Origin: Promethearchaeota archaeon
GTDB lineage: Archaea; Asgardarchaeota; Lokiarchaeia; Sigynarchaeales; SOKP01
Length of the DNA: 64,000 bases
Assembly: GCA_019057775.1 (NCBI GenBank)
Contig: JAHLWT010000140.1
Coordinates: 31,935-95,934 of the forward strand
Reading direction: 5' to 3'
Shown: positions 56,501 to 63,545 of the stretch, piece after piece
Numbering within the stretch: the stretch's first letter is position 1
Layout of the letters: every line of letters begins with the position of its first letter
Made by a program: the position numbers and the translations under genes
Notes under the pieces: model-generated
Told to the model about the DNA's origin: nothing
Database searches by the model: none
Seen by the model: only the letters and a program-made list of their open reading frames with translations

Positions 56501-56573
56501 ATCCTAATAGAAATATTTGAAGACATATTATAAATATAAAAAGACTTCCTTTTGTTTGCCTATTCATTTTCAT
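50523..56573 (-). CDS. Alpha-2-macroglobulin-like protein with thioester motif and C-terminal anchor
   Basis: 2016 residues. A signal peptide covers about 10-30 (LFIFIICLQIFLLGFSTVNA). A long series of beta-sandwich (MG) domains follows, for example TTDKTIYSPGETIHLRVLVLEY and LSTDKDIYEPGDLLTLTI, each a macroglobulin repeat start. The A2M region has NFTFKLPDNIGEWTIRAVV. The thioester is VGYPYGCIEQTISKTLP, with Cys1232 and Gln1235. It is followed by the alpha-alpha toroid (HSDGGWGWWGNDNSK, DANGAWDFQEYSS, RWGWGSTADTSAA). Near the end come a DUF11-like domain and a membrane helix (IPYLVIGVIVGFSIGIAS) with a basic tail. A2M proteins trap or tag proteases through the thioester. In an archaeon an envelope-defence or adhesion role is inference. 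Confidence 0.92.
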   Translation of the reverse strand: MKMNRQTKGSLFIFIICLQIFLLGFSTVNASSFNKNEHIDPKNNLPQNDNPSHSSPFYFPVNQSSPLMTEEDLEVDSEDSPKLSNSDPNSYNVLTVNLDKYALTSGESLTINLKLTSNLTEISGELISVKIYQGYYRSDYYSYYPNYFSTTTPIYTRNITTNSNGEALVLFSITSSEGIYTVFAYAEGCKTYKEFTVGEVGIFCKSPRYYKANQEYTAAVHVVNLSDFSGIPYSDFNYSLSYYDYYGSDWYVFTADVGQTDIYGYAIFSLDIPIDIDEFYSLKLTITALDGKVIYTTSLYESWDYYYYSLWGGEQKTSQDHLQYVVTTDKTIYSPGETIHLRVLVLEYSFMNETKHILQNSPISLTIYNPSEFAIFWTTLTTDENGLLTFNLPLDKDCELGFYGFEFSQSNDEYRYNVKVDYYEKPAFRVEIDTNGKDFYPNNEKLFEGFVIASYYFGQPVVGATVELSIQNYMGELKYSIESFTNSEGRFYFSIGLNSIEDIEYTFSAQAEVVDSYGRNALDKKRYTRNEEIFAYGYLTDWAPKPLDQLHYYFYVYQYVMSEDLYGYGYWNWNYNPLSNISVDINIYGIDDYPLYPLISTDETLLASYSKSTNIFGSGKLEFNLPLEKIKPYNFFEIRLTVNLEDNRFTTSSYYFRYKKYSLDIDIIDPNLDLGQSLEFNVTYKEVLSNLSSTGEGYIYIYDSQHQLIGQYSGIFSGTETFTFSIPNYYPEGVYYIYSYVYSRSNQYYYGFNYHSTHESFLVGTFQLLSFNTNFNNTGTYNDQINVHIGDVIKISGFSNVSTNIPHYLEVYKRGLLYSNPIIITGNNFSYILPVIAEFAPEFTIIIYTISDLGKLYECVLSVHVEFTYNVDLSTDKDIYEPGDLLTLTITPPENVTTMIALSFIDSAVLDIEPEDDSELANFNMNPYSTYIGSGSSWGSGFDASSYWWFGYGSRTGGVFYIDYYFPMAYRDNYLYAIENLDKVGGAPPSFEELLSSFDTKIRKNISESTNWMPKIIISEPTNFTFKLPDNIGEWTIRAVVNTISESSESSSNVVLWGDVITKQIKTFLPFFIEFEVPQPVFQDDILSIKGYIYNYIGEDIHATIAIDASDLVVLNKEVQELFIPNSFVSEVEFSVYCTEAYNQNITLLATTEVSGIKYSDAKQLTTYIKPNGIEIINRTIGFLNASIGQLLLNYSIDPLAIYHKETLALYTDLMDISIDSWQSLVGYPYGCIEQTISKTLPTALIFNYLKQSGQLTSALEQEMTSMILEGLSRIYNFQHSDGGWGWWGNDNSKIIMTSIVISALNQINEVDFTINSQILKKGIEYLISHQDANGAWDFQEYSSNTLEATAFILKAIMTYPNKTSQMITAISSAVNIYKNLWNSGDMQSTYGASLYYLATLNTIYENSTLNNELIQFIKDDRKVEDSTVFWDSDRASPWYWRKLGNVVEITSYAIWALALDDYVTNYAIIQKAVRYLLNQRNRWGWGSTADTSAAINSLTSIKEVILSGQFIDFNGTISININDNKVPQYILNFTESGNQPNEILLNLQDHIDESYNSINITLNGSGQICYIYETVQILRSNPKIEVPDIVEVSKGENFTLTVKFSEIDDRMPIMDASISIVDVPVILQDPKTSYTIIVSEITNGSQFNFTLNAPNIDGDYLIEGVSVLGFIQYTQKNSSKYQLFQQSVGPIIIKVGSYSNSPYSSFEQPDISTTETSDSLTLNKLVSKKTFLLPGEVITITLNVSNYEEARQFYVIDDTIPTGTIFIEDSVNISGDYENSEITYDLYSSRIHFFFPMLATGNTLITYQLQINNVKNSYSGECTLWGMYDDLSLSVKSVVLENIPRKYYTNLSIYTDLIEPIVSNITITQNQDTPDKILHVNLKASDNNGIGKIRIIFTQTSGWRAQTLYSTSDQEQFSIIITDIKNINSEAEIYLEVSDVYGNILTTTLMTIKISIYEIIPYLVIGVIVGFSIGIASIFSILMKFKVQKRINQDKLITKTREISFVDESEEEGEK

Positions 56574-56702
56574 CCTTCCAATCTAAATTTAAAATTGATC
56601 ATTATAACCTAGTATAATTCCTAATTTTATTATACTAAAGTTTAGAACACAAAATAATTTCATAGAACACGATAAAAAATTCAATGAAAAAAAGCTTCTA
56701 CA

Positions 56703-57215
56703 CTAAATAGGCTTATTTTTAAATTTTAAAATCACATCTAACCAAATATAACCCATAATAGCTATTCCAAAAAAAATAACAAATAAACTATCCTTGTTCC
56801 AATACGAATAAACAAAGAAGATGTAACCAAGAAATAGAATTGTGAAAAAGATAGCTGCGAAAATAGCTCTTGGTAAAAGAAATTTACCAATTAAAACCCA
56901 AGATGTTAAAACTGGTAAATCTGCTTTTTTATTGAGATGATAGATACCATTTCTATTCTCAATAAGATTTAAATTAACTAATTTCTCAAGGTGATACTTT
57001 GCAACGCTAGGGCTTGAAAGATCTAAGTGTCGTTGTAGATCTCGTACACCAGTTGTTTTTTTATTTAATAGAACAAAATAAATCATAAGAGTTCGACCAT
57101 GTAAATGTTTTATTATCTCATTGCGATTTATATCTTCATTTACAATCGGTTCTGGTATCTTTTTATCCTTCAAACGATGTTCTGGTAACTCTTTTTTACT
57201 ATCTTCTCTCGACAA
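56703..57215 (-). CDS. Membrane-bound winged-helix transcription regulator
   Basis: 170 residues. An N-terminal charged tail is followed by a winged helix (about 38-95: LMIYFVLLNKKTTGVRDLQR, LDLSSPSVAKYHLEKLVNLN, then IENRNGIYHLNK). Two membrane helices come after it (LPRAIFAAIFFTILFLGYIFF and DSLFVIFFGIAIMGYIWL). The short C-terminus is basic. A membrane-anchored regulator, perhaps of the adjacent A2M gene (130 bp away), as is common for one-component envelope sensors. The promoter lies in 57216-57461. Ends with TAG. Confidence 0.72.
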   Translation of the reverse strand: MSREDSKKELPEHRLKDKKIPEPIVNEDINRNEIIKHLHGRTLMIYFVLLNKKTTGVRDLQRHLDLSSPSVAKYHLEKLVNLNLIENRNGIYHLNKKADLPVLTSWVLIGKFLLPRAIFAAIFFTILFLGYIFFVYSYWNKDSLFVIFFGIAIMGYIWLDVILKFKNKPI

Positions 57216-57461
57216 TAGTTTATCAAATAAGTATTTTATTTAGATATGTAAAAAATATTATTGAGCATTAATAAAACTATAAAATTTGAATGTTTTTTTA
57301 AGGTAGTTCTTAAACAATAATCTCCCTCTACTTTATTTTATTTAAGAAATTCTAATGATAAAATAATGGTAAAGATTATTACGTGTTTTTAATTTCTATT
57401 ATTAATACTCGGATCTATTTCTAAGGAGTTTGAATAATCTATTCAGTCAAATAAACAACTA

Positions 57462-58484
57462 ATGGGGTGGTTATGTAGTTACACTCCTTTAGAATTGATT
57501 TATGCTTCTGGTTTTCTACCATACCGGATTGTGGGGCATTCATATCCCGTGAAAAATGCAGATTCCTACATACACCCAAATTACTGTCAATTTGTAAAGT
57601 CTTCAATAGATATTGCTGTAGAAGGGGGTTATGATTTTCTAGAAGGCGTAGTATTCGTAAATTCCTGTGATCCCATGAGGAGGCTTTATGACGTATGGAA
57701 GAAATTTCATCCTCCAAAATTCCATTATATTTTAGACATTCCGATGGGAGATTCCTCATTGGGAATAAAGTATCTTAAAAATGAATTTATGAAATTGAAA
57801 AAAGCTTTAGAACATCACACTAACAAAGAAATTCGAAAAATCGATCTCGAGAGATCTATAGATTTATTCACAGAATCCCGAACATTATACTCGGAAATAA
57901 ATTCTTTAAGACTGCAAAATCAAACGTTGGTAAGTGGAGAAGAGATGATGGAATTAACGATAGACTTCTTTGAATCTTCGCCAACAAATTGGAATATTAA
58001 AATAAGAGTTCTTATTGAAGAAAAGAAACATAATAAGCCCATTAGTGATAAACCGCGAATTCTTTTATCTGGAAGCCCAATCCATGATATAGAGTTTATA
58101 AGATTTATTGAAAGCTGTGGAATGAATGTAGTTTATGAGGATGTTTGCACTGGAAGCAAATTTTTTGATTTAAACATTGTAAAATCTGATGATTTATTAA
58201 GCTCCTTAAGTAGGGCTTATTTAAACAGAACCCCATGTGCTCGGATGATGAAAATTGAGGAAAGAGCAGCAAATATAAATGAAATTTCAGAGAAATTCAG
58301 TATTGATGGAGTTATTCATCATTCTTTAAAATTTTGTGATACATATTTATATGATGTACCCCCACTAAAAGAATTGTTAAATAAGAAAAATATAAAAGTA
58401 TTATTCATTGAAAGTGATGGATTAGGAAGTACTAATCAACTAAAAACTCGACTAGAAGCGTTTTCAGAAATGATTAAAAAATAA
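57462..58484 (+). CDS. 2-hydroxyacyl-CoA dehydratase family subunit (HgdB/BcrB-like)
   Basis: 340 residues. The family remove water from 2-hydroxyacyl-CoA or reduce aromatic acyl-CoA with a 4Fe-4S cluster. Seen: WLCSYTPLELIYASGFLPYRIVG (Cys4 and the usual opening), FVNSCDPMRRLYDVW (Cys), GSPIHDIEFIRFIESCGMNVVYED, PCARM, and the ending IHHSLKFCDTYLYDVPPLK, SDGLGSTNQLKTRLEAFSEM. The start is the first ATG after an in-frame stop, so the N-terminus is short. It lies 14 bp before the next gene and they form a dimer-type pair. No activator ATPase gene is adjacent. Confidence 0.88.
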   Translation: MGWLCSYTPLELIYASGFLPYRIVGHSYPVKNADSYIHPNYCQFVKSSIDIAVEGGYDFLEGVVFVNSCDPMRRLYDVWKKFHPPKFHYILDIPMGDSSLGIKYLKNEFMKLKKALEHHTNKEIRKIDLERSIDLFTESRTLYSEINSLRLQNQTLVSGEEMMELTIDFFESSPTNWNIKIRVLIEEKKHNKPISDKPRILLSGSPIHDIEFIRFIESCGMNVVYEDVCTGSKFFDLNIVKSDDLLSSLSRAYLNRTPCARMMKIEERAANINEISEKFSIDGVIHHSLKFCDTYLYDVPPLKELLNKKNIKVLFIESDGLGSTNQLKTRLEAFSEMIKK

Positions 58485-58498
58485 AAGAGGATTAATTT

Positions 58499-59719
58499 AT
58501 GGCTGAATCTAATATGTTAGAGCTTTATTTTACACAAATGGTATCCGCTCTTAAAAAAAAAATAGATCAAAAACTTACAGCTCGTCGAAAGTTTATTTAT
58601 GAAATAGGACGAATTGGTTCACGTATTTTTGATGATAATTGGTCAATTGGTTGGACAACAGTATTCGTACCATATGAAATACTAAACTCAATGAATGTTT
58701 CAGGGATGTTTGTTGAGTTTTTTGGAGCAATGCTCTCAAGTACAGGACTCTCTCCCAAATATTTTGAAATATCCGAAAGTAAAGGTTATTCTACAGATAG
58801 TTGCTCTTATCATCGAGCAATGATAGGGGGTGCTTTAGATGGCTTACTTCCCAGGCCAGATGTGCTTATTGGTGCAAGTATTCCCTGTAACGGGGGGGTT
58901 AAAGCATTAAAACGGATAGGAGAACATTTTAAAAAAGAAGTGTTTATCCTAAATATTCCAATTGAAGTCACATCTGATTCTATTGATTACTTAGTAGAGC
59001 AATATGAACAAATGATTGATTATATTGAGAGAGAAACTGGACGAAAGTTAGACAATACTAAACTTAAACAAGCGATCCGATATAATAATCAAGTACGAGA
59101 ATATATGTTAGAAGTAGAGGATCTTTGCAAGCATGTACCAAGTCCACTAAATTCAAACGATTTGAAGAATTTCATTATGATCGTTCTCCTTCAAGGTACA
59201 AAAGAAGGTGTCGATGTTGTAAAAACATATAGAGACGAATTTAAACACCGAATTGATAGTGAATTAGATAAATTACCTGATGAAAAACATCGATTACTCT
59301 GGATACAAAATAGAATTCAATTTAAAACGGATCTTTTAAATATATTAGAAAAGCAACATGGTGCGAAGATTGTAATTGATGAGTTGAATCATATTTGGTG
59401 GGAACCAATGGATGAAAATGACCCATTGAGAAGTCTAGCCTATCGAATGATTACACATCCTCTTGTTGGCCCTGCAGAACGACGGATAAAAATATTGATG
59501 CAATTAGCGAAAGATTATAAAATAGATGGTGCTATTAATCCAGCTCACTTGGGATGCCGGCAATCCTCAGGAGCTAGGGCTTTAATGAAAGATTCTCTTC
59601 AAAAAATAGACGTTCCCCTTATTGACCTTGATGTCGACTGCGTTGATGAGAGAAATTTCTCAAAAGGACAAATCTTGACTAGGTTAGAAGCTTATATGGA
59701 AATGCTAGACCGAAAATGA
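58499..59719 (+). CDS. 2-hydroxyacyl-CoA dehydratase family subunit (second subunit)
   Basis: 406 residues, immediately downstream of the first subunit. It begins with a helical part, then WSIGWTTVFVPYEILNSMNVSGMF (the family usually has Cys in this opening, here W), LIGASIPCNGGVKALKRIG, and in the C-terminal half NPAHLGCRQSSGARALMKD and LIDLDVDCVDERNFSKGQI followed by LTRLEAYMEML. The Cys of these motifs bind the cluster. The first subunit's opening Cys has no partner here, so the two subunits differ in cluster ligation. AGAGG before the ATG serves as ribosome site. Confidence 0.85.
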   Translation: MAESNMLELYFTQMVSALKKKIDQKLTARRKFIYEIGRIGSRIFDDNWSIGWTTVFVPYEILNSMNVSGMFVEFFGAMLSSTGLSPKYFEISESKGYSTDSCSYHRAMIGGALDGLLPRPDVLIGASIPCNGGVKALKRIGEHFKKEVFILNIPIEVTSDSIDYLVEQYEQMIDYIERETGRKLDNTKLKQAIRYNNQVREYMLEVEDLCKHVPSPLNSNDLKNFIMIVLLQGTKEGVDVVKTYRDEFKHRIDSELDKLPDEKHRLLWIQNRIQFKTDLLNILEKQHGAKIVIDELNHIWWEPMDENDPLRSLAYRMITHPLVGPAERRIKILMQLAKDYKIDGAINPAHLGCRQSSGARALMKDSLQKIDVPLIDLDVDCVDERNFSKGQILTRLEAYMEMLDRK

Positions 59720-59799
59720 AGAGACTCCAAAAAAATTTAAAAATTCAAATATGCTCATCTTATCTTTTTTTTGTGCTTGTATATGTGCTTTGTATGTTT

Positions 59800-60597
59800 C
59801 TAATTTACACGTAAATTTGGTTCCAATAAACTTTGATATTTTTTTATATGTTTTTTTCTATTTTCCTCATTCAGACCATTTATATATTTCACATTAACTC
59901 TGTAATCAGAATATCTACCTTCTGGAGGTTCTTTTAACCATTTCTCACGGGGATTTCTCAATCCAAAATATAAAAATATTATAAAAAATAGAATTAAACT
60001 AAAAAGGCTGCCTCTTGGGCTTCGGAGAGATGGATCAAACGTTAAGTATAAATTTAAAATATGGAGAATGATAATTATTAAAACTAGTATTACAGCAATG
60101 GTGCCAATTTTAAACATCTTAGTTTGTCTATAACGCGAAGCCCAGTATCTTCCATGATAGCCATCCGTCTTATCAGAGTACTTATTGATGAATCGAGCGT
60201 ATCTCTTTCTTTTAAAAGGATTTTTACCCCACATTATACCATCTCCACTAGCCATTGAATCAATTAAAAAATGACCCCCGTAAATACCTACAACGGAAAT
60301 CAGAGAATAGAGTGGATAAAAATTCAATATTACACAAATTACGAATACAATAATAACGGGAGTAAAAATGAGAGGAAAATGAGTTAGGGAATTTAAATGG
60401 TGCTGGTATTCCATTGTAAGCTTTAATCTTCCTTTTCCTTTGATTAAATAGTATATTGCATCAAAATCGGGAAGAATAGAAAAATATACAATAGCATTGA
60501 AATAATAACTCGGAAGAATCAATGAACCACTCCAAATTATGTATATAACATAATAAAAAAGAATACCAAATGCACCGTGATGTTCAATGCGACTCAT
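59800..60597 (-). CDS. Membrane-bound metal-dependent hydrolase (YdjM/DUF457-like)
   Basis: 265 residues with four to five membrane segments. Family signs: N-terminal MSRIEHHGAFGILFYYVIYI, PDFDAIYYLIKG (the P-D-x-D motif), YQHHLNSLTHFPLIFTPVI (the H-R/H...THS-like motif) and GGHFLIDSMASGDGIMW (H-x-x-x-D). These residues form the putative metal site of LexA-binding inner-membrane hydrolases. The basic loop after it (PFKRKRYARFINKYSD) is long. The C-terminus is soluble. Substrate unknown. Confidence 0.75.
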   Translation of the reverse strand: MSRIEHHGAFGILFYYVIYIIWSGSLILPSYYFNAIVYFSILPDFDAIYYLIKGKGRLKLTMEYQHHLNSLTHFPLIFTPVIIVFVICVILNFYPLYSLISVVGIYGGHFLIDSMASGDGIMWGKNPFKRKRYARFINKYSDKTDGYHGRYWASRYRQTKMFKIGTIAVILVLIIIILHILNLYLTFDPSLRSPRGSLFSLILFFIIFLYFGLRNPREKWLKEPPEGRYSDYRVNVKYINGLNEENRKKHIKKYQSLLEPNLRVN

Positions 60598-60733
60598 ATC
60601 TTAGAAAGAAATTTATTTATTTCATTTTATTATGCTTGATGAGGAGTATCAGCAATTAAATAAATAAGTTGTTGTTATAACAAATTACATAAATTTAGTT
60701 GAAATTTAAATAGTGCGTTATAGAATTTATTAT
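60598..60733. other. Short intergenic region upstream of a zinc protein
   Basis: AT-rich spacer that holds the promoters of both the minus-strand hydrolase and the small plus-strand gene. A BRE/TATA-like stretch is described separately. Confidence 0.35.
60699..60712 (+). promoter_or_regulatory. BRE/TATA-like promoter of the zinc-ribbon gene
   Basis: The stretch TTGAAATTTAAATAG lies about 25 bp upstream of ATG 60734. It fits the archaeal BRE (purine-rich GAAA) plus TATA (TTTAAATA) layout. At this distance the transcript would start at or next to the ATG, so a leaderless mRNA is expected. Confidence 0.4.
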
Positions 60734-60847
60734 ATGTTTTCTCATAATATAATTCGATGTCCTTATTGTAGATTATGTGTACAGGGAGATTCGAAATACA
60801 ATACTTGTCCTATGTGCGAGGGATCTTTTATCTCTAAGGATAAATAA
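60734..60847 (+). CDS. Small zinc-ribbon protein, 37 residues
   Basis: ATG 60734 to TAA 60847. MFSHNIIRCPYCRLCVQG is followed by YNTCPMCEGSFIS: two knuckles CPYC and CPMC, 14 residues apart, a compact zinc ribbon (with one extra Cys). It is too short for usual gene finders but has a plausible promoter and a clean motif. It may bind nucleic acid or be a subunit. It lies just upstream of the genes at 60942 and 61427. Confidence 0.65.
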   Translation: MFSHNIIRCPYCRLCVQGDSKYNTCPMCEGSFISKDK

Positions 60848-60941
60848 AAGCAATAAGAAAATTAAGTTAAATTTATTTAAATTGGTTTTCTTGTTTGAAT
60901 TAAAGTAAATAATTCATAGTTTATAACAAGAGAAAAACGCT

Positions 60942-61319
60942 TTGACTTCCGAGGATATAGAAATTTTGGAAGTAATAAGCAATGTGGATGACGGAATAGT
61001 TCAACTTATACAAGAAATCAATAATCTAGGTTATAGAACTGTTATGTCTTGTTCAGGGACGAAAGAAGATCATTTTGAAGCTTCTCTTAAATGCCCCTTT
61101 ATATGCTTTAGTTGGCCACAATTAGTAGGTGAAGAAATGCATCTATTTCTTCGTTTCATTGGCGATTGCCTTTATAACTCAAATTGGGAAGTACAATATT
61201 TTTCTCAGTATGTCGTTGGTTATTTACCATGGGGCTTAACAGATTCGAAAATAAAAAGACGATTTCAAAAATTCCTTTTAAACTTAAAAAAAATGGATTT
61301 TTTTAAGCATTCATACTAA
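60942..61319 (+). CDS. Hypothetical protein with an SCSG motif
   Basis: 125 residues from TTG 60942. The order is helix (IVQLIQEINNLGY), strand and turn (RTVMSCSGTKEDHFE), strand (CPFICFSWPQLVG), helix (EMHLFLRFIGDCLY), strand (WEVQYFSQYVVGYLPWG) and helix. The T-x-x-S-C-S-G turn after a helix-strand is like that of TYW3 (wybutosine synthesis) and some phage proteins, but the rest is too short to call. It lies 107 bp before the AAR2-like gene, on the same strand. Function unknown. Confidence 0.5.
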   Translation: MTSEDIEILEVISNVDDGIVQLIQEINNLGYRTVMSCSGTKEDHFEASLKCPFICFSWPQLVGEEMHLFLRFIGDCLYNSNWEVQYFSQYVVGYLPWGLTDSKIKRRFQKFLLNLKKMDFFKHSY

Positions 61320-61426
61320 ATAGGGCAAATATTGACCATCCTTTTGAAGAGCCCATAATATAACATCTTTAGATTTTAGACTTAATAAAATTGTAATGGA
61401 ATCAAAAAGGAGTGTAAAAAAAAAAT

Positions 61427-62266
61427 ATGTTTGGATATATAATTTTAAGGGATATCCCCAAACAATTAGTCCAATTAGATCTGTTAAATTTTCCGATTAA
61501 GGGAGGATTTCGAGGCTTTTCTGAAGTGACCCTAGGTCCTCATTATGTAAGTATTGAAGTGAATGATGAAATGCATGAAGGATTCTGGTGTTGGGTACAC
61601 CCCGGTGAAGCAATCATAAAAGTGTATAATTATGAAAGTGATACTTTCAAGGATGACGAGCCAGAAAATGAAGCCCATTTTAAAAAATTAGCAACAAGTC
61701 GAGCCATGAATCACGTTCTCATCCCTTATTCCCTAAATAATGTTAAGTCGGTTTCTCTATGGAAAAAATTAACAAAAAATATTCGATTAGACAACTTTCC
61801 ACCTCCGCTACATCAAGAAGTGCCCATGTTATTACCCTTGGATATTAATCCAGACGAAATTTCTGACTGGTATACCGATAAGTTCAAGTCTCGCTTTGAA
61901 CAAGCCTTTAATGATACCCATAAAAAAGACGCTCAAGCATTTTTGGAGGAATTTGAATACGCTTTTCTAAAATATATTGTTTGTCAGAGAGATGAAAAGG
62001 CATTAGATCGATGGATGAATCTTATACAAGCCATATATAATGCAGGGGAGAGGAGTGTTGAAGCAGCGCCAGAATTATTCATAAATTTTGTCGATGTTGT
62101 GAAGCATCAATTTGATCTTTTGAATATCGAAGTCTTACAGTCCAATACTAAACTTATTACAGGAGTAGAGAGAATCATTGAAGATATGAGAGATGTAGGA
62201 ACTGAAAGGTTAAAAAAATACTCCCGGACCTTCGAAATATATCTGAGGAAAAGAGGATTAATATAA
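61427..62266 (+). CDS. AAR2-like protein (homologue of the spliceosomal U5 assembly factor)
   Basis: 279 residues. The start MFGYIILRDIPKQLVQLD, then IKGGFRGFSEVTLGPHYVS, HEGFWCWVHPGEAIIKVYNY and, after an insert, IPYSLNNVKSVSLWKKLTKN. In eukaryotic AAR2 the same spots read VVILNMPKG, GPKFRGVKMIPPGIHFLHY, MGFFLSLHQ..TVLRW and YPYATLKKWISLTNFI (from memory). The second half also matches: FLEEFEYAFLKYIVCQRDEKAL then DRWMNLIQAIYN against VLGELQFAFVCFLLGN and FEHWKRLLNLLC. Both AAR2 domains (N-terminal beta, C-terminal helical) are present. In yeast and human AAR2 binds PRP8 and holds U5 snRNP before its maturation. What it holds in an archaeon is unknown. A strong A-rich leader (GGAGTG) precedes the ATG. 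Confidence 0.72.
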   Translation: MFGYIILRDIPKQLVQLDLLNFPIKGGFRGFSEVTLGPHYVSIEVNDEMHEGFWCWVHPGEAIIKVYNYESDTFKDDEPENEAHFKKLATSRAMNHVLIPYSLNNVKSVSLWKKLTKNIRLDNFPPPLHQEVPMLLPLDINPDEISDWYTDKFKSRFEQAFNDTHKKDAQAFLEEFEYAFLKYIVCQRDEKALDRWMNLIQAIYNAGERSVEAAPELFINFVDVVKHQFDLLNIEVLQSNTKLITGVERIIEDMRDVGTERLKKYSRTFEIYLRKRGLI

Positions 62267-62460
62267 TTAGTAGGTTTTTTAGAGTTAAAAAACTAGATCT
62301 TGATAGTACAACTAGTATATAATTTAAATCATTTTAAAAAACGCGATTTAAAGAATCAATGAGATAATAGTAAATATTTCTGATAAGCTGGTTATTAAGA
62401 GGTGCCAATTTTTATCTTATAAATAGAAAATATATTATTTATGCCGCATTTAAATTAGAT

Positions 62461-62721
62461 ATGGTACAGAAAAAACCCATGTGTCTCTCGTGTAAACATA
62501 GCATTCAAAATAGCTCGTGTGGTCCTTGTTCTGATAAAGAATCGAGCGTTCTTGAAAATATCGCACAAGAATTAGGTGTAGAACTCATAGAATCAGAGGA
62601 AGACCAGGTAAATTTGCTAAAGCTGTCGTGTAAAATACTTAGTAGATACCCTGAAGATGCTGAGGTTGTAAACCCTATCGATTGTAAATATTACCTATCG
62701 GCAGCATTAAGATTTTTTTGA
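62461..62721 (+). CDS. Small Cys-rich protein
   Basis: 86 residues. The N-terminus has four Cys in a tight zinc knuckle (CLSCKHSIQNSSCGPCSD). The rest is helical (VLENIAQELGVELIE, VNLLKLSCKILSRYPEDAE) with a final CKYYLSAALRFF. TATA-like CTTATAAATAG lies about 40 bp upstream. It may be a small Zn-binding regulator. Function unknown. Confidence 0.5.
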   Translation: MVQKKPMCLSCKHSIQNSSCGPCSDKESSVLENIAQELGVELIESEEDQVNLLKLSCKILSRYPEDAEVVNPIDCKYYLSAALRFF

Positions 62722-62799
62722 TTTTGTTTTTCTTCTATTCTTGCAAAGCTTACCAATCCATCAAAACTATAAATTATTTAATGAGGATAAGCAGAAATT

Positions 62800-63360
62800 A
62801 TGAAAATTGCAGTTGATATCGATGGTGTCATACTTGATATGGTAATAAAAGTATGCGAAATCTTTAATGAACAGTTTGATACGAACTATACAAAAGATGA
62901 TGTTAATAGATGGGAGTTTTATAAAGATTGGAATGTTTCAGAAGAAATTATCTTTAATATATTTTATAAAGCATACCAAGAATCTATGACACTACCTATA
63001 ATCGATGGGGATGCCATACAAATACTTAAAAAGTTAAATAATCAACATCACGTTGATCTTGTTACTGCTCGGAATTCAAAATTTGAAATTCACCTGCTCG
63101 AAAGACTGAACTCACTTGGAATAAAGAAGGGAGTTCATTATGTAAATTTAATCCACGTTGAACCGAAGCCTTATGATGTCAAAATACAATTGGATTATGA
63201 TATCTTAATCGATGATAATCCTAACCTCGTTAAATCAATCGAAAATTTTCCCAATAAAATTCTTTTATTGTATGATCAACCTTGGAATCACCATGTTGGA
63301 GAAACTGAAAACGTTACCCGAGTCTGCAACTGGAAACAAATAGGAAATATGTTGTTGTAG
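62800..63360 (+). CDS. HAD-family 5'-nucleotidase-like phosphatase
   Basis: 186 residues. HAD motif I is MKIAVDIDGVILDM, with Asp6 as nucleophile and Asp8 as acid/base. Motif II is VDLVTARN, with Thr at the usual place. Motif IV is DILIDDNPNLV with the metal Asp pair. The cap is a short helical insert (YTKDDVNRWEFYKDW). The layout and D-x-D-G-V start are like 5'(3')-deoxyribonucleotidases (NT5C type). A role in nucleotide or phosphate turnover is likely. It ends with TAG. Confidence 0.8.
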   Translation: MKIAVDIDGVILDMVIKVCEIFNEQFDTNYTKDDVNRWEFYKDWNVSEEIIFNIFYKAYQESMTLPIIDGDAIQILKKLNNQHHVDLVTARNSKFEIHLLERLNSLGIKKGVHYVNLIHVEPKPYDVKIQLDYDILIDDNPNLVKSIENFPNKILLLYDQPWNHHVGETENVTRVCNWKQIGNMLL

Positions 63361-63545
63361 AATTGGGATAGGAGTATTAAAAAAATATTCAGCAAGACAA
63401 CATAACAAACAATGAAATAAAAGATAATTTAACTTCAACTTCATACCAATGGGCTTTAATATATGACGTTAATGTTTGTTAATTAAGTTTAAATTTAAAA
63501 TAAAAAAGAAATTTAAACCTAAGAACCTAAAAAGATGTGGTATGA

